64,000 bases of DNA, taken from the NCBI RefSeq assembly GCF_019583405.1, contig NZ_SZUU01000001.1, positions 868,001 through 932,000 on the forward strand, given 5' to 3'. The notes beneath the pieces are model-generated. The model did no database searches, was not told where the DNA came from, and worked only from the letters and a program-made list of their open reading frames with translations. The DNA is from Bacteroides fragilis (lineage in GTDB: Bacteria; Bacteroidota; Bacteroidia; Bacteroidales; Bacteroidaceae). This document shows, one piece after another, positions 26,833 to 35,259 of the stretch. The translations under genes and the position numbers were made by a program. Numbering within the stretch: position 1 is the first letter of the stretch; each line of letters opens with the position of its first letter.

Positions 26833-28899
26833 ATGAAATCAGACGAAGCGAAACGTAAAAAGCTTTATGTAGAACGGGACATCAGTTGGATGCATTTCAA
26901 TCAACGCATCTTGCTTGAAGCTGCCCGCCCGGAAGTTCCGTTACTGGAACAACTTACCTTTCTGGGCATTTACTCTAACAATTTAGACGAGTTCTTCCGT
27001 GTTCGCGTAGCTACACTGAACCGCATTGTAGAGTACGACGACAAGAATATCCGTGAAGAGCGTGACACGGCCGCACGCACCTTGAAACAGATCGGAAAGC
27101 TGCACGATCAATACTACCGGCAGTTTGAAGAAACATTCGCTTCGATCATGGAGAAGTTAAAGCAAGAAAACATCCACATCATCAAAGATACCGAACTGAC
27201 ACCGGAACAGGAACACTTCATCACTTCACTCTACCGAAACCGGCTGAATGGGTCTACCAATCCGCTCTTTCTTACTAAAACGTCCCGTCATACGGACGAC
27301 CAGACCGATGAAGACATCTACCTTGCCATCCGCTTGTTGCGCAAAGACAGTGAGGGAAAAGTGAAAATGAAAGATTATGCCGTCATCGAGCTTCCCACCG
27401 CCGAGTTCGGACGTTTCATCCGCCTGCCGGATTCGGACGGCAAAACCTATCTGATGTTTCTGGACGACGTTATCCGCTACTGCCTGCCGATGATCTTCAT
27501 AGGCATGAATTATACGGACTATGAAGCTTACACCTTCAAGTTCACCAAAGATGCCGAAATGGAGATAGACAGTGATCTGCGTACAGGTGTGCTCCAAAAA
27601 ATATCGAAGGGCATCAAAAGCCGGAAACGGGGCGAACCGATCCGTTTCGTCTATGACAAAGAGATGCCGAAAGATCTGCTGCGAAAACTGACCGACCGGC
27701 TCAACGTGGATAAAAACGACACCCGTGTAGCAGGCGGGCGCTATCATAACTTCAAAGACCTGATGAAGTTTCCCGACTGCGGACGGGCCGACCTGAAATA
27801 TCCTGCCTGGCCTCCCGTCTTCAAACAGGAACTGAACGGGACGGAAAGCATCCTGAGACAGATCAGGAAACAGGACCGGTCGCTGCATTACCCCTATCAA
27901 TCGTTCGATACCGTGATCCGTGTATTGCGCGAGGCAGCCATCAGCAAAGAAGTGAAAAGCATCAAGATGACTCTCTATCGCCTGGCCAAAGACTCGAAGG
28001 TAGTGAAAGCTCTGATCTGCGCCGCACAAAACGGAAAAAAAGTAACGGTTATCATCGAATTGCTCGCCCGTTTCGACGAAGCGTCCAACATCAGCTGGAG
28101 CAAACGCATGCAAGAGGCAGGAATCAAAGTGATATTCGGAGTGGAAGGTCTGAAAATCCACTCCAAGCTGGTACATATCGGAACACGGTTTGGCGACCTG
28201 GCCTGTATCAGCACCGGAAATTTTCATGAAGGAAACGCACGGATGTATACCGATTTCACCATCATGACAGCACATCGCTCCATTGTGAGGGAAGTAGACC
28301 GGGTATTCGACTTCATAGAGAAGCCCTACCTCCCGGTGAACTTCAAGGAGCTGCTCGTGTCGCCCAACGATATGCGCAAACGGCTGACAGCCCTGATCAA
28401 CCAAGAAATCAAGAACAAGCGACAGGGAAAAGAGGCATACATCCTTGCCAAAGTGAACCATATTACCGACCGGATACTGATACAGAAACTCTACGAAGCT
28501 TCGACAGCCGGTGTACAAACAGACCTGGTGGTCCGGGGCAATTGCTCCCTGGTGACCGGCATCCCGGGAGTCAGCGACAACATCCGGATCAACGGCATCA
28601 TCGACCGTTATCTGGAACATCCGCGCATCTTCATCTTCGCCAACGGAGGGGAAGAAAAATACTATATAGGATCGGCCGACTGGATGCCCCGCAATCTGGA
28701 CAACCGCATCGAAGTGCTTACGCCTGTATACGACAAAGTGATACAAGCAGAACTGAAACGTGTGGTCTGCTACGGACTTCGCGACACAGCCAAAGGGCGA
28801 ATCGTGGACGGAAGCGGTGAGAACAAGACCTGGGAAAACAGCGATGCACCTTTCCGCTCACAGGAAGAATTATACAAATACTATAAAGAATCAGAATGA
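26833..28899 (+). CDS. ppk1: Polyphosphate kinase 1
   Basis: A 688-residue enzyme that reversibly polymerises ATP gamma-phosphate into polyphosphate. Domains in order: N-terminal helical domain (YVERDISWMHFNQRILLEA), head domain, and two phospholipase-D-like catalytic domains. The autophosphorylated His is His443 in GLKIHSKLVHIG; the second conserved His is about His596 in YLEHPRIFIF, followed by YYIGSADWMPRNLDNRIE. It overlaps the exopolyphosphatase gene by 4 bp, so synthesis and breakdown of polyphosphate are coupled genetically. Confidence 0.97.
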   Translation: MKSDEAKRKKLYVERDISWMHFNQRILLEAARPEVPLLEQLTFLGIYSNNLDEFFRVRVATLNRIVEYDDKNIREERDTAARTLKQIGKLHDQYYRQFEETFASIMEKLKQENIHIIKDTELTPEQEHFITSLYRNRLNGSTNPLFLTKTSRHTDDQTDEDIYLAIRLLRKDSEGKVKMKDYAVIELPTAEFGRFIRLPDSDGKTYLMFLDDVIRYCLPMIFIGMNYTDYEAYTFKFTKDAEMEIDSDLRTGVLQKISKGIKSRKRGEPIRFVYDKEMPKDLLRKLTDRLNVDKNDTRVAGGRYHNFKDLMKFPDCGRADLKYPAWPPVFKQELNGTESILRQIRKQDRSLHYPYQSFDTVIRVLREAAISKEVKSIKMTLYRLAKDSKVVKALICAAQNGKKVTVIIELLARFDEASNISWSKRMQEAGIKVIFGVEGLKIHSKLVHIGTRFGDLACISTGNFHEGNARMYTDFTIMTAHRSIVREVDRVFDFIEKPYLPVNFKELLVSPNDMRKRLTALINQEIKNKRQGKEAYILAKVNHITDRILIQKLYEASTAGVQTDLVVRGNCSLVTGIPGVSDNIRINGIIDRYLEHPRIFIFANGGEEKYYIGSADWMPRNLDNRIEVLTPVYDKVIQAELKRVVCYGLRDTAKGRIVDGSGENKTWENSDAPFRSQEELYKYYKESE

Positions 28900-29810
28900 A
28901 AAAGGTAAACTATGCCGCCATCGACATTGGCTCCAATGCCGTGCGGCTACTGATAAAGAGTGTAAATGAAGAGGGTTCGCCCGAGGGTTTGTTGAGAAAA
29001 GTCCAACTGATACGCATTCCCCTCCGGCTGGGCGAGGACGCTTTCACCACCGGAGAAATATCAGAAGGGAAAGCAGAAAAACTGATCCGGCTGATGAAAG
29101 CCTACAAGCAGCTGATGAAAATATTCGAAGTTTCGGATTACCGTGCCTGCGCCACATCTGCCATGCGCGATGCACGCAACGGAAAAGAAATCACGCGCAA
29201 GATAGAAAAGAAAACCGGCATCCGAGTCGAAATCATCGACGGTCAGGAAGAAGCGCATATCGTCTACGATAACCACATCGAACAGCTTTTTGCTTCGGGC
29301 CAGAATTATCTGTATGTCGATGTCGGCGGCGGCAGCACAGAAATCAATCTGATCTGTGACTCCGAACTCAAAAGTTCACGCTCCTACAACATCGGAACCG
29401 TGCGCATGCTCAGCGGCATGGTGAAAAACGAAGAAAAAGAGCAAATGCGAACCGACCTCCAGGCATTGGCTGCCGAATATGCTCCCATACAGATTATAGG
29501 ATCGGGAGGCAATATCAATAAGCTTTTCCGGCTGGCGGACAAAAAGGATAAGAAACAGTCTTTCCTCCCGATTGAATCGTTGAAGGAAATCTGCGAAACC
29601 TTGAAAGCGCTATCAAAAGAAGAACGGATCAAGCAGTTCAAACTGAAACCCGACCGGGCGGATGTAATTGTTCCGGCAACGGAAATTTTTCTGGAAGTGG
29701 CAAAACAAGTAAATGCAACGGGGATCACAGTCCCGACAATCGGACTGTCGGACGGTATCATCGACAGCCTCTATACCAAGAATATGCGCATGGAAACGGA
29801 CGCTAAATAA
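28896..29810 (+). CDS. ppx: Ppx/GppA exopolyphosphatase, short form
   Basis: A 304-residue protein of the ASKHA fold. AIDIGSNAVRLLI forms the first phosphate loop, ACATSAMRDARNG and IIDGQEEAHIVY follow, and VDVGGGSTEINLI is the second loop. It contains only the N-terminal Ppx/GppA domain; the helical HD-like C-terminal region found in the roughly 500-residue E. coli Ppx and GppA is absent. It could hydrolyse polyphosphate or pppGpp; the overlap with ppk1 favours polyphosphate. Confidence 0.92.
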   Translation: MKKVNYAAIDIGSNAVRLLIKSVNEEGSPEGLLRKVQLIRIPLRLGEDAFTTGEISEGKAEKLIRLMKAYKQLMKIFEVSDYRACATSAMRDARNGKEITRKIEKKTGIRVEIIDGQEEAHIVYDNHIEQLFASGQNYLYVDVGGGSTEINLICDSELKSSRSYNIGTVRMLSGMVKNEEKEQMRTDLQALAAEYAPIQIIGSGGNINKLFRLADKKDKKQSFLPIESLKEICETLKALSKEERIKQFKLKPDRADVIVPATEIFLEVAKQVNATGITVPTIGLSDGIIDSLYTKNMRMETDAK

Positions 29811-29817
29811 AACGGGT

Positions 29818-29848
29818 CACCACAGATTACACAGATTAACACAGATTA
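29818..29848. repeat. Half copy of the dispersed element (GAT type arm)
   Basis: CACCACAGATTACACAGATT followed by AACACAGATTA without a matching right arm; 55 bp upstream of full copy 4. Confidence 0.7.
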
Positions 29849-29902
29849 TTTATCGTGTTGATTCATGGTATAAAAGAATCTATGCAAATGTGAGCTATGA
29901 TT

Positions 29903-29990
29903 CACCACAGATTACACGGATTTTCACAGATTAATAATTTATATTCATCGGGAATTAAATAATCTGTGTTAATCTGTGTAATCTGTGGTG
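29903..29990. repeat. Dispersed palindromic element, copy 4 (GAT type)
   Basis: Same orientation and near-identical left half to copy 3 (CACCACAGATTACACGGATT), right arm AATCTGTGTAATCTGTGGTG. It lies between convergent ppx and the alcohol dehydrogenase gene. Confidence 0.85.
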
Positions 29991-29999
29991 AATACAAAC

Positions 30000-31145
30000 C
30001 TATAGCGAACTCTTCAGTATTTCCTTTGCAACCGCTCCGGTGACATCTTCATTCTCGCCATATCTCACGCCACGTTCATTGAAGCGGCGTTCTATTTCGT
30101 CAATTGTTTCCATGCCGATGCCCTCTTCACTTAAGCGGGTGGTCAATCCCAGTGAACGGAAAAATTCTTCGGTGCGGCGGATAGCTTCATCGATGCGTTC
30201 GTCACGGCTTCCGGACGTAATGCCCAGCACCCTCTCTCCATATTGCAGAATCTTGTCACCTTTTGCTTTACGGAGCACACGCAACGTACCGGGGAAGACA
30301 ATGACAAGTGTGTGTCCGTGAGTCAAACCATGCAGCGCAGTCAGTTCATGCCCGATCATGTGTGTAGCCCAATCCTGAGATACCCCCATGGCGATAAAGC
30401 CGTTCAGTGCCATAGTGGCCGACAGCATAAAATCGGACATCAACTGATAATCGTGCTGATTCTCACGGATCTTGGGAGCTATTTCCATCAAGGTCTGCAA
30501 AATGCCTTCCGCCCAACGGTCCATTACCCGGCTCTGTCCCGGAGTAGTCATATATTGCTCCATCACATGCACAAACGTATCGGCAATTCCACAAGCCACC
30601 TGATGGGGCGGCAAAGTAAACGTCACTTCCGGATCGAGGATAGAGAACAGAGGATAATTGGAATAGAAAGGATATTTTTCTTTGGTTTCATGTCGCGAAA
30701 TCACGGCTCCGCTATTCATCTCCGATCCTGTGGCAGGCAGGGTAAGAACAGTGGCAAGAGGGACGGTGTGGGTCACCGGATGCCCGGCAAGTACCAGATC
30801 CCAGGCGTCGCCGTCATACAGCAGTCCGGCGGAAATCAGCTTGGTGCCATCAATGACCGATCCTCCTCCTACTGCAAGCAGATAGTCCACCTTTTCCTCC
30901 TTTCCGAGAGCGATGGCCTTACGCAAGGTCTCGATGGAAGGGTTGGGTTCAATTCCCCAAAACTCTACCGTGAAATGATTCTTCAGTGCTTCCTTCACCT
31001 GGTCATATACACCATTCTTTTTCACACTGCCACCACCGAAGGTAATCATCACCCGTTTGTCCGCCGGTATTTCTTCACCCAAGCGACCGATCATCCCGCG
31101 TCCCATGATTAGTTTTACGGGATTCTGAAAAATAAAATTATCCAT
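30000..31145 (-). CDS. Iron-containing alcohol dehydrogenase (YqhD/BdhA type)
   Basis: A 381-residue group III dehydrogenase reducing aldehydes to alcohols with NAD(P)H. Cofactor region: VGGGSVIDGTKLIS, and LPATGSEMNSGAVIS. Metal ligands are visible as Asp in CGIADTFVHVMEQYM, and the His residues of HMIGHELTALHGLTHGHTL. Closest in pattern to YqhD and butanol dehydrogenase BdhA. The promoter (31191-31220) is preceded by five 22-bp direct repeats, suggesting multi-site regulation. Confidence 0.93.
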   Translation of the reverse strand: MDNFIFQNPVKLIMGRGMIGRLGEEIPADKRVMITFGGGSVKKNGVYDQVKEALKNHFTVEFWGIEPNPSIETLRKAIALGKEEKVDYLLAVGGGSVIDGTKLISAGLLYDGDAWDLVLAGHPVTHTVPLATVLTLPATGSEMNSGAVISRHETKEKYPFYSNYPLFSILDPEVTFTLPPHQVACGIADTFVHVMEQYMTTPGQSRVMDRWAEGILQTLMEIAPKIRENQHDYQLMSDFMLSATMALNGFIAMGVSQDWATHMIGHELTALHGLTHGHTLVIVFPGTLRVLRKAKGDKILQYGERVLGITSGSRDERIDEAIRRTEEFFRSLGLTTRLSEEGIGMETIDEIERRFNERGVRYGENEDVTGAVAKEILKSSL

Positions 31146-31190
31146 AGGTTATTACTTTATATCGTCATTTGTACAGAATTCAATCTGATA

Positions 31191-31220
31191 CAAAAATAAT
31201 CGCTTCTTTCCAGAAAACAA
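31191..31220 (-). promoter_or_regulatory. Promoter of the alcohol dehydrogenase gene
   Basis: On the minus strand TTG (31218-31220) and TATTTTTG (31191-31198) are spaced 19 bp, a full Bacteroides -33/-7 promoter, 45 bp from the start codon. Confidence 0.75.
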
Positions 31221-31245
31221 AAAGATTCGCAAAGTATTCCATACC

Positions 31246-31355
31246 GAAAAAAGACTTAAGTGTTTCCCGCAAAAGACTTAAACGTTTTTTGAAAACGCTT
31301 AAACGTTTCACCGGAAAGACTTAAGTGTTTAGTATGAAAGATTCAAGTCTTTAGT
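31246..31355. repeat. Five 22-bp direct repeats with palindromic cores
   Basis: Five degenerate units spaced 21-23 bp, with cores AAGACTTAAGTGTTT, AAGACTTAAACGTTT, AACGCTTAAACGTTT, AAGACTTAAGTGTTT and AAGATTCAAGTCTTT. Each core is close to a 16-bp palindrome (AAACGCTTAAGCGTTT-like). Two-turn spacing directly upstream of the dehydrogenase -33 box fits an array of binding sites for a dimeric regulator on one face of the DNA. Confidence 0.7.
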
Positions 31356-31461
31356 TTACAGGTAGCCAGGCATTGATATCTTCGGCTACAAAAAGCCAGT
31401 AAAGCAGCAATAGGATGAATATGACAACGGCAATCGCAATTAAAACTTTTCTTTGTTTCAT
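31351..31461 (-). CDS. 36-residue single-pass membrane protein
   Basis: A short ORF: ATG at 31461, stop at 31351. The peptide has a basic N-terminus (MKQRK), one hydrophobic helix (about residues 6-25, ending LLLLYWLFV) and a short acidic tail (AEDINAWLPVN). Clean start, positive-inside topology and isolation from other ORFs support it being real, but no family is recognised. It lies between the repeat array and the inverted-repeat element; either may influence it. Confidence 0.5.
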   Translation of the reverse strand: MKQRKVLIAIAVVIFILLLLYWLFVAEDINAWLPVN

Positions 31462-31594
31462 AATGTTGGTTTCTGTTTTTAAATAAATTATATCTGAGAA
31501 ACAATATAAATAACAAAATGTTTAAAAAATACTTCTATTTTGAGCATTCACCAATTCTTTCTTACACTCAATGTACATATAATATACATCGGTT

Positions 31595-31901
31595 GGGTCC
31601 AAGGGTCCAAGGTCCATTCTATGGGATGCCATCCTTGAAAGATAAAAAGGAATTTCTATATATAATATTAAAAATCAAATAATTGCATATTAACATTTTT
31701 AATAGTAGTGGACACAAAAAGAGATAATACACAACTCTAAAACATACATAAATAACACACATATAGAATATAATATATTTTACATTATCTCCAAAATGCG
31801 CTAAAGAGCAAAAGATTTTTAGAAAGTACTTTTTAACAACAAACACAAGATTTTCCCACAGGATGGGCATCCCATAGAATGGACCTTGGACCTTTGGACC
31901 C
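31595..31901. mobile_element. Small element with 41-bp inverted repeats (MITE-like or invertible)
   Basis: Left arm 31595-31635 starts GGGTCCAAGGGTCCAAGG; right arm 31860-31901 is its reverse complement with one mismatch and one single-base insertion over 42 positions. The 224-bp interior is very AT-rich and holds no credible gene. No clear target-site duplication flanks it. It could be a non-autonomous transposable element, or an invertible segment of the kind that carries phase-variable promoters in Bacteroides, although no perfect TAnnTTTG box was found inside. Confidence 0.65.
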
Positions 31902-32118
31902 TAATTTAGAGTTAAGCAAACCCATAATCTTCTGATAATAAAAAAGTTAATAATCATACAACAGCAACAAAGCAATACAGCTTCAGCAGAATCAGGAACC
32001 ACTCCCAGTGAGCATCCGATAATCAAAAATATGTACATCAGGTATTTGAGAAATCATAAATAGATTCCCGCCAAAACAAAAAATTGAAAGGAGGGCAATA
32101 AAAAAAAGAAAGATTTTA
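31902..32118. other. Intergenic region before the trp promoter
   Basis: AT-rich, no ORF or repeat recognised. Confidence 0.4.
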
Positions 32119-32149
32119 TTTGTTATTCCAAACAAAGTATCTATATTTG
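32119..32149 (+). promoter_or_regulatory. trp operon promoter
   Basis: TTTG at 32119-32122 and TATATTTG at 32142-32149 with 19-bp spacing, a consensus Bacteroides promoter. Transcription should start near 32156, just before the leader peptide. Confidence 0.8.
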
Positions 32150-32172
32150 CCCCCGTTAAATAACAATTAGCA

Positions 32173-32235
32173 ATGATGACAATGCAAGTAAATACATATT
32201 GGTGGTGGCGCCCGTTACAACTCCGACAGTCGTAA
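32173..32235 (+). CDS. trpL: trp leader peptide with three consecutive tryptophans
   Basis: A 20-codon ORF reading MMTMQVNTYWWWRPLQLRQS then TAA. Three adjacent TGG codons between the trp promoter and an intrinsic terminator are the hallmark of ribosome-mediated attenuation: starvation for Trp stalls the ribosome at the Trp codons and lets the downstream RNA adopt the antiterminator fold. Starts at 32176 or 32182 are equally possible. No other short ORF explains the run of TGG. Confidence 0.88.
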   Translation: MMTMQVNTYWWWRPLQLRQS

Positions 32236-32300
32236 GGGAGCAGTGCTCGTATGTATATACCTCATTAAAGATATAACAGAATTTAGAAAGAGCCCTGTCG
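32221..32300 (+). promoter_or_regulatory. Candidate trp antiterminator
   Basis: CCGACAG at 32223-32229, inside the last leader codons, is complementary to CTGTCG at 32295-32300 in the 5' arm of the terminator. CTCC/GGGAG at 32221-32240 offers a competing hairpin. This gives mutually exclusive 1:2, 2:3 and 3:4 pairings as in enteric trp leaders; the exact fold is inferred by eye. Confidence 0.55.
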
Positions 32301-32326
32301 CAACCTGCGACGGGGCTCTTTTTTTT
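32289..32326 (+). terminator. trp attenuator (intrinsic terminator)
   Basis: AGAGCCCTGTCGCA pairs with TGCGACGGGGCTCT (14 bp, one G-U) around a 3-nt loop, followed by eight T. Placed between the leader peptide and trpB. Confidence 0.92.
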
Positions 32327-32361
32327 AACCCCAAATACAAATAACGAATAAATATAGGATT

Positions 32362-33534
32362 ATGAAAAGTTTTTTAGTTGACCAGGATGGCTATTACGGG
32401 GAATTTGGAGGTGCTTATGTACCGGAAATCCTCCACAAGTGTGTAGAAGAGTTGCAGAATACTTATCTCGACGTAATAGAGAGCGAGGACTTCAAGAAAG
32501 AGTTCGACCAGTTGCTGCGTGACTACGTAGGACGCCCTTCCCCACTCTATCCGGCCCGCCGCCTGTCAGAGAAGTACGGTTGCAAGATGTATCTGAAACG
32601 GGAAGACCTGAATCACACGGGTGCCCATAAAATCAATAACACCATCGGACAAATTCTACTGGCAAGACGCATGGGTAAGAAACGTATCATTGCGGAGACC
32701 GGTGCCGGACAGCACGGGGTGGCAACAGCCACGGTCTGTGCCCTGATGAACATGGAGTGTATCGTATACATGGGCAAAACGGATGTAGAACGCCAGCACA
32801 TCAATGTAGAAAAAATGAAAATGCTGGGAGCGACAGTCGTTCCGGTCACTTCGGGCAACATGACTCTGAAAGATGCCACGAACGAAGCCATCCGCGACTG
32901 GTGCTGCCACCCCTCGGATACGTATTACATCATCGGTTCTACCGTAGGGCCGCACCCGTATCCGGACATGGTGGCCCGTTTGCAGTCGGTCATCAGCGAA
33001 GAGATAAAAAAACAACTTCAGGAGAAAGAAGGACGTGACTATCCGGACTATCTGATTGCCTGCGTGGGCGGAGGAAGCAACGCTGCCGGAACCATCTATC
33101 ATTATATCGACGACGAACGGGTACGGATCGTATTGGCCGAAGCCGGCGGCAAGGGAATTGAAACCGGGATGACGGCAGCTACCATCCAACTCGGAAAAAT
33201 GGGGATCATTCATGGGGCACGTACATTTGTGATCCAAAACGAAGACGGACAGATTGAGGAACCTTATTCCATCTCCGCCGGACTGGACTATCCCGGTATC
33301 GGCCCGATGCACGCCAACCTGGCAGACAAAAAACGGGCAATGGTACTGGCTGTCAATGATGACGAAGCCATCCGTGCCGCTTACGAGTTGACCCGGCTGG
33401 AAGGAATCATTCCTGCCCTGGAATCGGCCCACGCATTGGGAGCCCTGGAAAAAATAACTTTCAAGCCGGAGGATGTAGTCGTACTGACGGTATCGGGACG
33501 GGGAGATAAAGATATAGAAACTTATCTGGGATGA
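32362..33534 (+). CDS. trpB: Tryptophan synthase beta subunit
   Basis: A 390-residue PLP enzyme joining indole and serine to tryptophan, acting as alpha2beta2 with Trp[13 protein letters not shown], the PLP lysine Lys90 in [19 protein letters not shown], phosphate-binding [10 protein letters not shown] and the Glu-containing HALGAL are all present. Standard TrpB1 length. It is the first structural gene of trpBEGDCFA, unlike enteric operons where trpE leads. Confidence 0.98.
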   Translation: MKSFLVDQDGYYGEFGGAYVPEILHKCVEELQNTYLDVIESEDFKKEFDQLLRDYVGRPSPLYPARRLSEKYGCKMYLKREDLNHTGAHKINNTIGQILLARRMGKKRIIAETGAGQHGVATATVCALMNMECIVYMGKTDVERQHINVEKMKMLGATVVPVTSGNMTLKDATNEAIRDWCCHPSDTYYIIGSTVGPHPYPDMVARLQSVISEEIKKQLQEKEGRDYPDYLIACVGGGSNAAGTIYHYIDDERVRIVLAEAGGKGIETGMTAATIQLGKMGIIHGARTFVIQNEDGQIEEPYSISAGLDYPGIGPMHANLADKKRAMVLAVNDDEAIRAAYELTRLEGIIPALESAHALGALEKITFKPEDVVVLTVSGRGDKDIETYLG

Positions 33535-33541
33535 ATCGTTT

Positions 33542-33636
33542 CACCACAGATTACACAGATTAACACAGATTTTTAAACTCTCGTTTGTGGAATATCAAAA
33601 AAAACTCTCTGTGAAACTCGGTGTTACTCTGTGGTG
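33542..33636. repeat. Dispersed palindromic element, copy 5 (mosaic)
   Basis: Left arm is GAT type (CACCACAGATTACACAGATT), right arm is GAG type (TGTTACTCTGTGGTG). The arms pair less well than in pure copies, suggesting recombination between the two types. Between trpB and trpE. Confidence 0.8.
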
Positions 33637-33668
33637 AATCCAAAATCAAATTAAAAAGAAATGAAATT

Positions 33669-35075
33669 ATGAATGCCTTCAATTATACCACCCATAGCAA
33701 GCAAGTCCTGGGCGACCTGCACACTCCGGTAAGCATTTACCTCAAAGTACGTGATATGTATCCGCAATCCGCATTAATGGAAAGCTCGGACTACCATGCC
33801 GGAGAAAACTCTCTCTCGTTCATCGCCCTCTGCCCATTGGCAAGCATCGGCATCAACAGCGGAATCGTAACCACCACTTACCCCGACAATACCCGCCGGG
33901 AAGAACCGCTCAGCAAATCGTTCCGGGTAGAAAATGCGCTCAACCGCTTTATCAACCGGTTCCATGTGGAGGGAGACGACAAGAAATTCTGCGGGCTATA
34001 CGGCTACACCACATTCAATGCCGTGAAGTATTTTGAACACATCCCCGTGAAAGAAAGTCATGACGAGCAGAATGACGCTCCCGACTTACTATACATATTA
34101 TATAAGTATATCATCGTCTTCAATCACTTTAAGAATGAACTCACTCTGGTAGAGATGCTGGCTGAAGGAGAAGAAAGCAATTTGTCACAACTGGAATCGG
34201 CCATTGAAAACCGTAACTACGCTTCGTACAATTTCTCTGTGACCGGCCCTGTCACCAGCACCATCACCGACGAAGAGCACAAGGCAAACGTACGCAAAGG
34301 CATCGCCCATTGCCTGCGGGGAGATGTCTTCCAGATTGTGCTTTCCAGACGGTTTATCCAGCCTTATGCCGGTGACGACTTCAAAGTGTATCGTGCTTTG
34401 CGAAGCATCAACCCCTCTCCCTACCTGTTCTATTTCGATTTCGGCGGCTACCGCATCTTCGGCTCGTCACCCGAAACGCATTGCAAAGTGGAAAGCGGAC
34501 AGGCGTATATCGACCCGATTGCCGGCACCACACGCCGCACGGGAGACACCATCAAAGACAAGGAACTGACGGAAGCTCTTTTGGCTGATCCGAAAGAAAA
34601 CGCAGAACATGTAATGCTGGTGGACCTGGCACGCAATGATCTCAGCCGGAATTGCCACGACGTACGGGTAGTATTCTACAAAGAACCCCAATACTACAGC
34701 CATGTCATCCACCTGGTGAGCCGTGTCGGCGGTGCCCTGAACAACGGAGCAAATCCGCTCAAGACCTTTATCGACACTTTCCCTGCCGGAACCCTGAGCG
34801 GTGCGCCCAAGGTACGTGCCATGCAGCTTATCAGCGAAATAGAGCCCCACAACCGCGGAGCCTACGGAGGCTGTATCGGCTTCATCGGCCTGAACGGAGA
34901 ATTGAACCAGGCGATAACGATCCGCACTTTCGTAAGCCGCAACAACGAATTGTGGTTCCAGGCCGGAGGCGGTATCGTGGCACGCAGTCAAGACGAATAC
35001 GAACTGCAAGAAGTCAATAATAAACTGGGGGCCCTGAAAAAGGCAATAGACCTGGCCGTAAAACTAAAAAACTGA
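33669..35075 (+). CDS. trpE: Anthranilate synthase component I
   Basis: A 468-residue chorismate-utilising enzyme forming anthranilate with ammonia from TrpG. The regulatory Trp-binding segment appears as ALMESSDYHAGENS. The catalytic domain shows GDVFQIVLSRRF, PSPYLFYFDFGGYRIFGSSP, AGTTRRTGDT, MLVDLARNDLSR and GGIVARSQDEYELQEVNNK. Start set at MNAFNYTTH; the upstream in-frame extension runs into the intergenic repeat. trpG follows 184 bp later across another repeat. Confidence 0.97.
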   Translation: MNAFNYTTHSKQVLGDLHTPVSIYLKVRDMYPQSALMESSDYHAGENSLSFIALCPLASIGINSGIVTTTYPDNTRREEPLSKSFRVENALNRFINRFHVEGDDKKFCGLYGYTTFNAVKYFEHIPVKESHDEQNDAPDLLYILYKYIIVFNHFKNELTLVEMLAEGEESNLSQLESAIENRNYASYNFSVTGPVTSTITDEEHKANVRKGIAHCLRGDVFQIVLSRRFIQPYAGDDFKVYRALRSINPSPYLFYFDFGGYRIFGSSPETHCKVESGQAYIDPIAGTTRRTGDTIKDKELTEALLADPKENAEHVMLVDLARNDLSRNCHDVRVVFYKEPQYYSHVIHLVSRVGGALNNGANPLKTFIDTFPAGTLSGAPKVRAMQLISEIEPHNRGAYGGCIGFIGLNGELNQAITIRTFVSRNNELWFQAGGGIVARSQDEYELQEVNNKLGALKKAIDLAVKLKN

Positions 35076-35083
35076 AAGGCATT

Positions 35084-35230
35084 CACCACAGAGGACACAG
35101 AGGACACAGAGATTAATTAGCTGCGCTCCATCTGTTTTCAGATAAAAGAACCTAAGAACCCATAAAGAATTATTTGTTCTTTTGTTCTAATGTCCAAAAA
35201 AACTCTGTGCACCCTGTGTCCTCTGTGGTG
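35084..35230. repeat. Dispersed palindromic element, copy 6 (GAG type)
   Basis: CACCACAGAGGACACAGAGG and CCTGTGTCCTCTGTGGTG form long arms around a larger loop (147 bp in total). Between trpE and trpG. Confidence 0.8.
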
Positions 35231-35259
35231 AACCCAAATTCTAAAACAATTTCAAAACA

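Noticed and set aside
27226..28746. 506-residue open frame on the minus strand
   Set aside because: Antisense to ppk1, which has all catalytic residues. No family pattern in the antisense product.
30243..31112. 289-residue open frame on the plus strand
   Set aside because: Antisense to the iron alcohol dehydrogenase.
31246..31355. CRISPR-like array
   Set aside because: The 22-bp units abut each other with no spacers, are degenerate, and no cas gene is present.
31619..31870. 83-residue minus-strand ORF in the inverted-repeat element
   Set aside because: Starts and ends inside the repeat arms and is low-complexity hydrophobic sequence forced by AT-rich DNA. No family pattern.
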